Source of the DNA: Nonlabens antarcticus
GTDB taxonomy: Bacteria; Bacteroidota; Bacteroidia; Flavobacteriales; Flavobacteriaceae
Direction of reading: 5' to 3'
DNA: 64,000 nt
Assembly (NCBI RefSeq): GCF_015356755.1
Contig: NZ_JADFCO010000060.1
Coordinates: forward strand, 62,001-126,000
A program made the position numbers and the translations under genes. Position 1 is the stretch's first letter; every line of letters begins with the position of its first letter. Below the pieces are notes generated by a model that saw only the letters and a list, made by a program, of their open reading frames with translations, did no database searches and was not told where the DNA came from. Shown one piece after another: positions 7,632-15,452 of this stretch.

Positions 7632-8606
7632 TTGAGATTTCCCGTTTTTGACATTAAAACTACTGAGCATTTTGAGAAACTTGCTTTGGATATTTACCGT
7701 TATCAATTAGAAAACTGTGCCGTTTATAAGGAGTATTGTTCCTTTCTAGGACAATCAATAGCGACTCAAGTTGCAGAGATTCCGTTCCTGCCCATTTCCT
7801 TTTTCAAAACCCACGATGTAACGACCAATTCTAAAATTGAAGAAGAAATAACATTTACCAGCAGTGGTACAACGGGTCTCACAACTTCATCACATAAGGT
7901 TCTGGATATAGAAATCTATAATGACAGTCTAGATTGTAGCTTTAAACAGTTTTATGGCAATCCTGAAGACTATACCGTTCTTGCATTGTTACCCCATTAT
8001 CTGGAGCGCACAGGCTCCTCTTTAGTTTATATGGTGGATCGATGGATCAGACAGTCCAAAGATGAAACAAGCGGGTTTTACCTCAACAACATCAAAGATC
8101 TTTCTGCAGTTCTTAAATCGTTGCAGGATGCTGATCGTAAAGTTATTTTGATAGGCGTCACATTTGCATTACTGCAACTCGCAGAAGAATTCCCGATGGA
8201 ACTTCCCAACACCATCATTATGGAAACCGGCGGGATGAAAGGCATGCGTAAAGAACTTATTAAATCTGAACTTCACGATATTCTAAAAACTGCTTTCCCT
8301 AAGGCTCAAATTCACAGCGAATACGGGATGACAGAATTGCTTTCACAAGCCTATGCTCCTGACGGCGTCAAATTCCAAACACCTGCCTGGATGCAGGTAA
8401 GCGCTAGAGATACAAACGACCCGCTTACCCGAATTTCCCACGGTAAAACGGGCGGGTTGAATGTGATTGATCTAGCCAATATCGAATCCTGCGCATTTAT
8501 TGCCACTCAAGATTTATGCAAAACCTATGTTGATGGAACCTTTGAGGTTTTGGGACGGTTTGACCATTCTGATGTCCGTGGTTGTAACTTACTGGCGATA
8601 GGTTAA
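7632..8606 (+). CDS. LuxE-like acyl-protein synthetase
   Basis: A 324-residue protein of the LuxE/acyl-protein synthetase group, a branch of the adenylate-forming superfamily. The phosphate-binding loop reads TFTSSGTTG, followed later by METGGMKG, HSEYGMTELLSQ and a C-terminal GRFDHSDVRGCN. LuxE activates a fatty acid as acyl-AMP and transfers it to a cysteine. In non-luminous Bacteroidota the substrate is unknown, and no luxCDAB genes are present here. The start is uncertain: the frame has no ATG before the conserved N-terminus, and TTG 7632 is the best candidate. It is a single gene between a terminator and a convergent tyrS operon. Confidence 0.72.
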   Translation: MRFPVFDIKTTEHFEKLALDIYRYQLENCAVYKEYCSFLGQSIATQVAEIPFLPISFFKTHDVTTNSKIEEEITFTSSGTTGLTTSSHKVLDIEIYNDSLDCSFKQFYGNPEDYTVLALLPHYLERTGSSLVYMVDRWIRQSKDETSGFYLNNIKDLSAVLKSLQDADRKVILIGVTFALLQLAEEFPMELPNTIIMETGGMKGMRKELIKSELHDILKTAFPKAQIHSEYGMTELLSQAYAPDGVKFQTPAWMQVSARDTNDPLTRISHGKTGGLNVIDLANIESCAFIATQDLCKTYVDGTFEVLGRFDHSDVRGCNLLAIG

Positions 8607-8728
8607 AATTGACGTATGACTAGCTTATGTTGTTCTACGCACAACTCTCGCTGACGTATGACCTACATGTTGAAAGCTTGAAGTTGACAATAATTATTTA
8701 GAAAACTCAAAACCTACTTTTAGTGTCA

Positions 8729-8762
8729 AGCCGTCGCAGGACGGCTCCGCCTCTAGTTTGAC
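8729..8762. repeat. REP-like hairpin
   Basis: AGCCGTC 8729-8735 pairs perfectly with GACGGCT 8740-8746 over a 4-base loop. A flanking GTCAA (8725-8729) is mirrored by TTGAC (8758-8762). There is no T-run, so this looks more like a short repeat element than a terminator. It lies between two convergent genes. A direct repeat TGACGTATGAC occurs at 8610 and 8652 just before it. Confidence 0.4.
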
Positions 8763-8795
8763 GCAATCTTGTTTGAGATTAACTCACCCAAAAAG

Positions 8796-8972
8796 TCAAC
8801 TCGTCTTGCGGAAAATCAAAACAGCAAATCCTACAAATATCAATAACCCGGCGAGAGCTGCATAAAATTGCCAACTGTCTGGTCTATTAATTTGCTGAAA
8901 AAAGAATATGCCGGCGGCGACACAAGCCGCAACTACCATAATTCTTGCCATAATGCTGTTTGACTTTCTCAT
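8796..8972 (-). CDS. Small two-segment membrane protein downstream of tyrS
   Basis: A 58-residue frame from ATG 8972 to TGA 8796. The product has a basic start (MRKSNS), a hydrophobic segment at about 9-25, a short polar loop QQINRPDSWQ and a second hydrophobic segment at about 37-54 ending RKTS. The frame starts 4 bases after the tyrS stop, so it is probably co-transcribed and translationally coupled. Residue composition is that of a real double-spanning membrane peptide rather than a random frame. I do not recognise the family and assign no function. Confidence 0.6.
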   Translation of the reverse strand: MRKSNSIMARIMVVAACVAAGIFFFQQINRPDSWQFYAALAGLLIFVGFAVLIFRKTS

Positions 8973-8976
8973 AATG

Positions 8977-10275
8977 CTAGTCTACTAATACTAAGAAATA
9001 ATTTTTCTTCCCACGCTGCAGTAAGATCATGCTTCCTGCAATCACGTCTTCCATTCTCACAATCTTATCATCCTCAAACTTCTCCTTATTGATCGCAAGG
9101 CTGTTTTCTTTCAATGCTCTACGTGCCTCACTGTTTGAACTCAAAAAGCTTGTTGAATCTGTCAAAAATGGAATGATTTCAATTCCTTGTTCAAGATCTG
9201 CTTTAGAAACATGCGCTTGAGGAACACCTTCAAAAATGTCTAGCAAGGTTTCTTTATCAAAACGGTTCCATTGATCCATGGACACTTTTTTGCTGAATAA
9301 TATTTTACTTGCCTCTTCAGCGGTTTCATAAGCCTCTAGACCATGAACCATCACTGTTACTTCTTCTGCTAGCTTTTTTTGTAGTATTCTAAACCCTGGA
9401 TCTTTTGAATGCTCTTCAATCAAATCGTTGCAGGCTTTTTCATCCAGAAACGTAAAGATTTTGATCCAGTTGATCGCATCTTCATCGGTCGCATTGAACC
9501 AAAACTGGAAAAATTTATAGACACTAGTTTTATCAGTATCCAGCCAGATGTTTCCAGTTTCTGTTTTACCAAATTTTGTTCCGTCAGCCTTGGTTACTAG
9601 CGGTGTGGTTAGAGCATAAGCTTTACCACCCGTCATACGACGCACTAATTCTGTTCCTGTAGTGATATTTCCCCACTGGTCAGAACCGCCTATTTGTAGT
9701 TTACAGTTCAGTTCTTTGTAGAGGTGCACAAAATCATAACCTTGGAACAATTGGTATGTAAATTCTGTAAAACTCATTCCGTCGCCTTCTCCAGAAACTC
9801 TCTTTTTAACGGACTCCTTAGCCATCATATAATTGACCGTAATGTGTTTACCTACATCACGAGCAAAATCAATCAGGGTAAAATCCTTCATCCAGTCGTA
9901 ATTATTGACTAAAAGCGCCCGGTTTTCTTCTTTGCCTCCTTCAAAATCAATAAATCTAGAAATAACTGACTTTACTCCAGCGATATTTTTATCAAGAATT
10001 TCTTGGGTCAGCAAGTTACGTTCCGCGCTTTTTCCAGATGGATCGCCTATCATTCCTGTTGCTCCACCTACCAGTGCAATCGGTCTGTGACCGGCACGTT
10101 GCAGGTGCATTAATAGGATAATTTGAACCATACTTCCTATGTGTAGGGAATCAGCCGTCGGGTCAAATCCTATGTAGCCGCTCACGATTTCAGAATTCAT
10201 TAATTCTTCCGTTTCAGGCATAATATCGTGAATCATTCCACGCCAGCGCAGTTCATTTACAAAATCGTAGGACAT
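8977..10275 (-). CDS. tyrS: Tyrosyl-tRNA synthetase
   Basis: A 432-residue class I aminoacyl-tRNA synthetase that charges tRNA-Tyr. The HIGH motif appears as HIGS (residues 45-48) after GFDPTADSL. The tyrosine and tRNA recognition helix contains QIGGSDQWGNI. The KMSKS loop reads KFGKT (234-238), as usual in bacterial TyrRS of the TyrS type. The C-terminal ~65 residues form the S4 RNA-binding domain. Length is typical. A TATCTTTG promoter box lies 20 bases upstream of the start, inside an inverted repeat. A small membrane-protein gene follows at once. Confidence 0.97.
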   Translation of the reverse strand: MSYDFVNELRWRGMIHDIMPETEELMNSEIVSGYIGFDPTADSLHIGSMVQIILLMHLQRAGHRPIALVGGATGMIGDPSGKSAERNLLTQEILDKNIAGVKSVISRFIDFEGGKEENRALLVNNYDWMKDFTLIDFARDVGKHITVNYMMAKESVKKRVSGEGDGMSFTEFTYQLFQGYDFVHLYKELNCKLQIGGSDQWGNITTGTELVRRMTGGKAYALTTPLVTKADGTKFGKTETGNIWLDTDKTSVYKFFQFWFNATDEDAINWIKIFTFLDEKACNDLIEEHSKDPGFRILQKKLAEEVTVMVHGLEAYETAEEASKILFSKKVSMDQWNRFDKETLLDIFEGVPQAHVSKADLEQGIEIIPFLTDSTSFLSSNSEARRALKENSLAINKEKFEDDKIVRMEDVIAGSMILLQRGKKNYFLVLVD

Positions 10276-10284
10276 ATCTATAGT

Positions 10285-10338
10285 TTAAAGCCTGCAAAGA
10301 TATAGGCTTTAAGCAACTTGCGGGCGCACAAAGCCTGC
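10285..10338 (-). promoter_or_regulatory. tyrS promoter region with inverted repeat
   Basis: On the minus strand TATCTTTG (10302-10295) matches the -7 box TAnnTTTG. It sits between TTAAAGCCT (10285-10293) and AGGCTTTAA (10304-10312), a 9-bp inverted repeat. AAAGCCTGC occurs twice, at 10288-10296 and 10330-10338. The nearest upstream TTTG is 26 bases from the box, longer than the usual spacing. Confidence 0.4.
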
Positions 10339-10358
10339 TATTGTGTATTTTTACAGGT

Positions 10359-11360
10359 ATGATTCTAGTCACAGGAGGAACTGGTATGGTGGGCAGCCAC
10401 TTGTTATATCGCTTTCGCGAAAGCGAAATACCCATCAATGCCATATACAGAACAGAGGATTCTATCAATAAAACACGTGCCGTTTTTGACTCTTACCGAA
10501 AGGGTGATGCGGCTATGGTCAACGACATTAACTGGATTCAAGCAGATTTACTGGATATTCCCAGTATGGAAGATGCCATGGAAGGTATCTCTCAAGTTTA
10601 TCATTGTGCGGCTGCACTAGGCGATCTTTCGTTTGAGGAAATAACAAACATTAATGTTACTGGCACACAGCGCATTATTGATATTGCGATTGCCATGAAG
10701 GTGAAAAAATTCTGCTATGTAAGCAGTATTGCAACATTGGGAAACCCAATAGGAAGCAATCCCATAACCGAAGAGGATTTTTTCAATCCAGATGCTCTTA
10801 ATACAGATTATGCGCTGACAAAATATGGCGGAGAAATGGAGGTATGGCGCGCCTCGCAGGAAGGACTTAAGGTGGTAATCGTAAATCCAGGGGTCATCTT
10901 AGGAGAAGGTAATTACAAGGAAGGCAGCGGCCGGATCTTCTCAAAAACCTATCAAAGTCAGCCGTTTTACACGTCTGGCAGTACGGGAGTTGTTGATGTC
11001 GCAGATGTTGTTGAGATCATGGAACTCCTCATGAATTCTGAAATTTATAACGAACGCTACATTATCGTTGCAGAGAATCTAAGTTTCAAACCCCTTCTAA
11101 CTAATGTCGCTCGGGCTCTGGGTAAAAACCCTCCACAATTTAAAGTAAGAAAGTGGATGCTTTATGGGTTTTATGCTCTAGTAAAAATACCTATGATTTT
11201 AGGAGTTACTGAAGGTATATCTCGAGCTCAAATCAATACGTTAACTTCTGATTCAAACTATGATAATACCAAAATTAAAAAGGCACTAGGGTATAAATTC
11301 CGCACGGTGTCAAAAACAATAGACCGGATTTCCTTAAACTATTTAAAGAATCTAAATTAA
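10359..11360 (+). CDS. NAD-dependent epimerase/dehydratase (extended SDR)
   Basis: A 333-residue extended short-chain dehydrogenase. From ATG 10359 the Rossmann motif is immediate (MILVTGGTGMVG, GxxGxxG at residues 6-12). An ATG-less extension upstream is not needed. The catalytic pair is in DYALTKYGGE (YxxxK), preceded by the serine region CYVSSIATLG, and the substrate part carries VNPGVILGEG. It may act on a nucleotide sugar, a sterol-like or a dihydroflavonol-type substrate; the sequence does not decide. The dispersed palindrome is translated as RFRESE (18-23), in a surface helix right after the Rossmann glycine loop. Its stop shares bases with the stop of the convergent DUF4296 gene. Confidence 0.85.
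   Translation: MILVTGGTGMVGSHLLYRFRESEIPINAIYRTEDSINKTRAVFDSYRKGDAAMVNDINWIQADLLDIPSMEDAMEGISQVYHCAAALGDLSFEEITNINVTGTQRIIDIAIAMKVKKFCYVSSIATLGNPIGSNPITEEDFFNPDALNTDYALTKYGGEMEVWRASQEGLKVVIVNPGVILGEGNYKEGSGRIFSKTYQSQPFYTSGSTGVVDVADVVEIMELLMNSEIYNERYIIVAENLSFKPLLTNVARALGKNPPQFKVRKWMLYGFYALVKIPMILGVTEGISRAQINTLTSDSNYDNTKIKKALGYKFRTVSKTIDRISLNYLKNLN
10409..10426. repeat. Dispersed palindrome, copy 3 (in the epimerase gene)
   Basis: Core CGCTTTCGCGAAAGCG at 10410-10425 with one more symmetric pair. Translated as RFRES, a different frame from the copy in trmB. Confidence 0.95.
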
Positions 11361-11791
11361 TTTTCGATCTGGTTGTCAGGGTCTTCAATGTCATTTATTA
11401 AAACCCTGTCAGTATTCTTATATTGAGCTTCTTTAAGTCTCATCTCTTTTTCCTGACGCACTGCAACACTGTCCCTTAAAATATCAAGTCGTTCTTCCAC
11501 CAGGTCAATAACATTCTCGTATTTCTCGATTCGATCTGAATAATAATATAGATTTTCTTTAAAAACGATACTATCAGTATCATGCTTTTTATAAATATAA
11601 TCGTGGGGCAACATTTCCAGAGCTGTAAAGGCACCTCTATCAGAGGTCATGGATGCCTCCATCAAATATAGATCTGTCATAATTTCTGCCATTTTATCAT
11701 CACCATAAAAATCTTCTGGTTTAGGCGCCTCTAAAACGCTCGAACAAGAAGCAATAATGAGTAAAAACAAAAGTGACATTAGTTTCTTCAT
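11357..11791 (-). CDS. DUF4296 lipoprotein
   Basis: A 144-residue lipoprotein. The signal peptide ends in IASC with the lipidated cysteine near residue 16, and the mature part begins after a short spacer. The helical body (FYGDDKMAEIMTDLYLMEA, then DSIVFKENLYYYSDRIEKYENVIDLVEERLDILRDS) matches my memory of the Bacteroidota-specific DUF4296 family. Function is unknown. It is probably a periplasmic-facing lipid-anchored protein. Its ATG overlaps the dihydroorotase stop by 4 bases (ATGA), and its stop overlaps the convergent epimerase stop, so there is no room for a terminator. Confidence 0.8.
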   Translation of the reverse strand: MKKLMSLLFLLIIASCSSVLEAPKPEDFYGDDKMAEIMTDLYLMEASMTSDRGAFTALEMLPHDYIYKKHDTDSIVFKENLYYYSDRIEKYENVIDLVEERLDILRDSVAVRQEKEMRLKEAQYKNTDRVLINDIEDPDNQIEN

Positions 11792-13128
11792 CTTTCAAAA
11801 GTTAAGGCTTGTGCTGCCTTGTTTTCATTCACTTGGAAATTGTGATAGGCCAGATGTCCATTAACTAAGGTATGTGTAATGCGGCTCTTAAAAGTAACTC
11901 CTTCAAAGGGAGACCATCCACATTTAGCAAGTATATTAGATTTTGTAACAGTCCATGGGTTGTTGGTATCCACGATGACAAGATCTGCTTTAAAACCTTC
12001 CCGGATGTAACCACGATCTGGAATGTCAAAAAGGATCGCAGGGTTATGACACATTTTCTGAACTACTTTCTCTATTGAAATGCGTTCATCATGAACAAAT
12101 TGTAGCATCGCTGTCAAAGCATGTTGAACAAGTGGCCCGCCACTAGGGGCTTTTAAATATTTGCCATTCTTTTCTTCTAAAGTATGAGGTGCGTGATCTG
12201 TTGCAATGACATCAATACGGTCGTCTAACAAAGCCTTCCAAAGTTGTTCCCGATCTGCTTCTGACTTTACGGCGGGATTCCATTTAATTTTAGAACCCTT
12301 TGATGCATAATCCTTATCTGTAAACCAAAGATGGTGCACACAAACCTCAGCAGTGATTTGCTTGTCTTTTAGAGCTGTTTTCTTTTCGAAAAGTGCGGTT
12401 TCCTTTCCAGTGGATAAATGAAATACATGAATGCGCGCACCGGTTTTTTTTGCAAGCTCTACCGCTTTAGAACTACTTATATAACACGCTTCCTCACTTC
12501 TAATCACAGGGTGTTGATCAAAGGGAATATCGTCGCCATATTTATCTATAGCCTTTTGCAGGTTCACTTTAATCGTTTCTTCATCCTCACAATGCAAGGC
12601 GATGCGCAATTTAACGCTGGAGAAAATTTTCTTTAGAACTTCTACATCATCCACTAACATATTACCAGTTGATGATCCTAGGAAAAGTTTTAATGCTGGA
12701 ACTTTAGAAGTATCTGCATCAAGAATTTCTTGCAAATTATCGTTTGTTCCACCCAGCATGAAAGCATAATTTGCATAACTATCACTAGCTGCAATATCCA
12801 TTTTCTTTTGCCACTCTTCCATACTCGTGGTTTGTGGAGTGGTATTAGGCATTTCCATAAAAGAGGTTATTCCACCAGCAACAGCAGCAGCGCTCTCTGT
12901 GGCGATGTTACCTTTATGAGTCAATCCTGGCTCACGGAAGTGTACCTGGTCATCAATGACCCCTGGAAGTACATACTTCCCTTCTGCATCTATGATCTTC
13001 GTATCGGCGCTTTTTGCGCTGATGCTATCTGCCACTTCAATAATCGTATCTCCTTCAATGTAAATATCGCCATTCACGACTTTCATATCTGTAACAATAC
13101 GAGCATTTTTTATCAACGTCTTTTTCAT
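11788..13128 (-). CDS. pyrC: Dihydroorotase (PyrC-like)
   Basis: A 446-residue amidohydrolase-fold protein that should interconvert carbamoyl aspartate and dihydroorotate in pyrimidine synthesis. It shows PGVIDDQVHFREPGLTHKG (residues 55-73), EMPNTTP, KLFLGSSTGN, HCEDE, HLSTGKETALF and DVIATDHAPHT. The first metal motif, HxH in most dihydroorotases, reads QVH (61-63) here, so one zinc-binding histidine is replaced by Gln. I recall the same DDQVHF spelling in other Bacteroidota, so it seems a lineage trait rather than a local mutation. Middle gene of an operon with 4-base overlaps on both sides. Confidence 0.85.
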   Translation of the reverse strand: MKKTLIKNARIVTDMKVVNGDIYIEGDTIIEVADSISAKSADTKIIDAEGKYVLPGVIDDQVHFREPGLTHKGNIATESAAAVAGGITSFMEMPNTTPQTTSMEEWQKKMDIAASDSYANYAFMLGGTNDNLQEILDADTSKVPALKLFLGSSTGNMLVDDVEVLKKIFSSVKLRIALHCEDEETIKVNLQKAIDKYGDDIPFDQHPVIRSEEACYISSSKAVELAKKTGARIHVFHLSTGKETALFEKKTALKDKQITAEVCVHHLWFTDKDYASKGSKIKWNPAVKSEADREQLWKALLDDRIDVIATDHAPHTLEEKNGKYLKAPSGGPLVQHALTAMLQFVHDERISIEKVVQKMCHNPAILFDIPDRGYIREGFKADLVIVDTNNPWTVTKSNILAKCGWSPFEGVTFKSRITHTLVNGHLAYHNFQVNENKAAQALTFER

Positions 13129-13856
13129 AATTCCAACTTGCCCACAAGGCTTTTCAATTTCATACTTAGTATTCCCATCACGGCTTCTCCTATGATGCCA
13201 CTGCTCATTTTTGACTGACCTCTAGACCTGTCTGTAAATATTACTGGTACTTCTATAATCTTTGCCTTCAATAAATAGGCCTTAAATTTCATTTCTATCT
13301 GAAAAGCATAACCTACAAACCGTATTTTGTCAAGATTCAGCTTTCGCAAAAGCGAAACTCTATAACATACAAATCCAGCGGTTGTATCACTTATATTCAT
13401 TCTCGTTATGAGCTGCACATATTTTGAAGCTGTATAAGAAAGTAGTACTCGCGACATAGGCCAGTTTACCACATTCACACCGCGCACATATCTACTGCCT
13501 ATGGCAAGATCTGCCTGATGAATATGACAAGCATCGTGAAGAACTTGAATATCTGCTGGATTGTGAGAAAAATCGGCATCCATTTCAAAAAGATACTCAT
13601 AATTTCTTGCGAGCGCCCACTTAAATCCATGAATATAAGCGGTTCCCAATCCATTTTTCTTTTTCCTAACTTCTAAAAATAACCTGTCAGGATATTGCTG
13701 CATTTTCTCCCTGACAAGACCAGCAGTGCCATCTGGCGAATTATCGTCCACAATCAGCAAGTGAATTAGCGGGTAATCACGTAAAATAGCATCGACAATC
13801 AACGTGATATTCTCACGCTCCATATAGGTAGGAATAATGATTAAAGTGTTCTTCAT
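13125..13856 (-). CDS. Polyprenol monophosphomannose synthase-like glycosyltransferase (GT2)
   Basis: A 243-residue GT-A enzyme. It has IIIPTYMERENI at the N-terminus, VDDNSPDGTA (36-45), GLGTAYIHGF, the metal-binding DAD (93-95) in EMDADFSHNP, GSRYVRG, and DTTAGFVCYR near the acceptor site. These are the hallmarks of DPM1-type enzymes, which transfer mannose (or another hexose) from GDP-sugar to polyprenyl phosphate at the cytoplasmic membrane face. There is no C-terminal membrane segment, as in the short soluble class. First gene of the operon with pyrC and the DUF4296 lipoprotein. The sugar product could feed a DUF2723-type transferase such as the one at 61368, but that link is inference. 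Confidence 0.88.
   Translation of the reverse strand: MKNTLIIIPTYMERENITLIVDAILRDYPLIHLLIVDDNSPDGTAGLVREKMQQYPDRLFLEVRKKKNGLGTAYIHGFKWALARNYEYLFEMDADFSHNPADIQVLHDACHIHQADLAIGSRYVRGVNVVNWPMSRVLLSYTASKYVQLITRMNISDTTAGFVCYRVSLLRKLNLDKIRFVGYAFQIEMKFKAYLLKAKIIEVPVIFTDRSRGQSKMSSGIIGEAVMGILSMKLKSLVGKLEL
13340..13354. repeat. Decayed dispersed palindrome (in GT2 gene)
   Basis: GCTTTCGCAAAAGCG differs from the core by one base at the centre. Translated on the minus strand as SLLRK, which is the third possible frame. Confidence 0.7.
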
Positions 13857-13930
13857 TCAGCGTACAAAAATAACTAATTAATGCGCTAGGCTCTCAAGGG
13901 TTCGTTAAATCCGCTTATTTTTACCAATCC

Positions 13931-14584
13931 ATGGAAGCCATCAATCGCATCGCTGGATCCCTTGACTGGATAAGTATCATACTTTTTGCCAGCTTGCTTA
14001 CTATTGCTGCGATTAGGCAGATTTCTAGCGTTTCCATTACAGAGTTTCTAAGCGTTTACACGAGCTCGAGATTTGTTAAAATCACACGTGATGATCGCGT
14101 GGATAACTACCTTTTACTGCAACAGACGGGAATTATAGTTTACACGACTGGAATCTCGCTCATGTTATATAAGATATATACGATTAGTACAGAGCCAAAT
14201 GCCGGTTTTACAGACTTCCTTTTGATTCTAACTGCCGTGAATGCTTTTCTACTTTTCAAACATTATTTATCAAAACTAGTCGCTACCATAGGTGATTTTG
14301 ATGAAATAGTACTTATGATCGATCACCAGCGCAATTTATATCGCGCTGCCTTTAGCTTTGCCTTCCTGACAGTCAACGCTTTAATATTTTATGTTTTCCC
14401 ATATGAATACCATATTATTTATGGGATATGTATAAGTGTCTGTGTGCTTCTTTTACTTTATCACCTTATTCTCCTTTATAGCCATCGAAGACTGCTAGGA
14501 TCATCACTGTTCTATTTTATTTTATATCTTTGCACGCTGGAAATCGCACCTTATTTGCTTTTGTATAAGTATTTTATCGTGTGA
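13931..14584 (+). CDS. DUF4271 membrane protein
   Basis: A 217-residue integral membrane protein with six or so hydrophobic segments. They begin after SLDWISIILFASLLT and are followed by ITEFLSVYTSSRFVK and a DEIVLMIDHQ loop. I recognise this as the Bacteroidota DUF4271 family, whose function is unknown. It commonly sits directly before hemD, as here (28 bases to the hemD ATG), so a role near the envelope or in haem metabolism has been a guess. Starts at the ATG following the -35-like AT-rich leader shared with the divergent GT2 gene. Confidence 0.8.
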   Translation: MEAINRIAGSLDWISIILFASLLTIAAIRQISSVSITEFLSVYTSSRFVKITRDDRVDNYLLLQQTGIIVYTTGISLMLYKIYTISTEPNAGFTDFLLILTAVNAFLLFKHYLSKLVATIGDFDEIVLMIDHQRNLYRAAFSFAFLTVNALIFYVFPYEYHIIYGICISVCVLLLLYHLILLYSHRRLLGSSLFYFILYLCTLEIAPYLLLYKYFIV

Positions 14585-14612
14585 AGCCTTGCCAAACAAA
14601 CAAAACTGCTGT

Positions 14613-15353
14613 ATGAAAGTGAAAACGATTTTAGTTTCCCAACCTGAACCTAAAATGGAAAATTCACCTTACCAAAGTCTCGTTGATCGGACGAAGGTCA
14701 AGATAGATTTCCGTTCCTTTATTCACGTGGAAGGTGTTCCCGCTAAAGAGGTAAGGGAACAGAAAGTAGATCTATCTAAATTTACTGCTATTATCCTTAC
14801 AAGTCGCAACAGCGTTGACCACTTTTTTAGAGTGGCAGAAGAAATGCGCTATAAAATTCCAGACAGTCTGAAGTATTTCTGCCAGAGTGAAGCCGTTGCT
14901 TTCTACCTACAGAAATATGTTGTTTACAGAAAACGTAAGATTTATGTGGGAAAACGTACTTTCCCAGAACTGATCCCCTTGATCAAGAAACATAAAAATG
15001 AAACATATCTGGTACCAAGTACCGATAAATTAAAGGATCTCGTTCCTGAAGAACTAGATGCTCTAGGCATTAAATGGAAAATTGCTACATTTTTCAAAAC
15101 TGTTATCAGCGACCTTTCAGATCTTGCAGATGTTAAGTATGATGTATTAGTGTTTTTTAGCCCTAGTGGAATTGAATCATTATTTCAGAACTTTCCTGAA
15201 TTTGAGCAAGGCGAAACTAAAATCGCTGTGTATGGAAATACAACCAGTCAAGCCGCCAAGGATCATAATTTGAGAATTGATATTCAAGCACCTACACCAG
15301 AATCGCCTTCTATGACTATGGCGATAGAAAACTACATTAAGAATCTAGGCTGA
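14613..15353 (+). CDS. hemD: Uroporphyrinogen-III synthase
   Basis: A 246-residue cytoplasmic protein with the bilobed HemD pattern. It starts VKTILVSQPEPKMENSPY, continues AIILTSRNSVDHFF (the conserved S-R-N segment), VGKRTFPELI, YLVPSTDKLKDL, DVLVFFSPSGIESLF (the second lobe's SPSG) and IAVYGNTTSQAAKDH. HemD closes hydroxymethylbilane with ring-D inversion to give uroporphyrinogen III. I choose ATG 14613. A TTG 24 bases upstream is in frame but adds unconserved residues. It is co-directional with DUF4271 and ends near a strong terminator. Haem from this pathway supplies the many cytochromes encoded at 40-52 kb. Confidence 0.88.
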   Translation: MKVKTILVSQPEPKMENSPYQSLVDRTKVKIDFRSFIHVEGVPAKEVREQKVDLSKFTAIILTSRNSVDHFFRVAEEMRYKIPDSLKYFCQSEAVAFYLQKYVVYRKRKIYVGKRTFPELIPLIKKHKNETYLVPSTDKLKDLVPEELDALGIKWKIATFFKTVISDLSDLADVKYDVLVFFSPSGIESLFQNFPEFEQGETKIAVYGNTTSQAAKDHNLRIDIQAPTPESPSMTMAIENYIKNLG

Positions 15354-15368
15354 TATAGAAATAAATTC

Positions 15369-15382
15369 GCTTTCGCGAAAGC
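15369..15382. repeat. Dispersed palindrome, copy 4 (intergenic)
   Basis: 14-bp perfect core GCTTTCGCGAAAGC between hemD and the pckA terminator. Confidence 0.93.
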
Positions 15383-15399
15383 AATCTCAACCAAAAACA

Positions 15400-15433
15400 A
15401 AAACGTCCCGAATTTACATTCGGGACGTTTTTT
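15400..15433. terminator. Bidirectional terminator between hemD and pckA
   Basis: A 13-bp stem (AAAACGTCCCGAA 15400-15412 with TTCGGGACGTTTT 15419-15431) over a 6-base loop. It has an A-run on one side and a T-run on the other, so it serves both convergent genes. Confidence 0.92.
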
Positions 15434-15452
15434 ATGTAGCAAATTGAACTTA

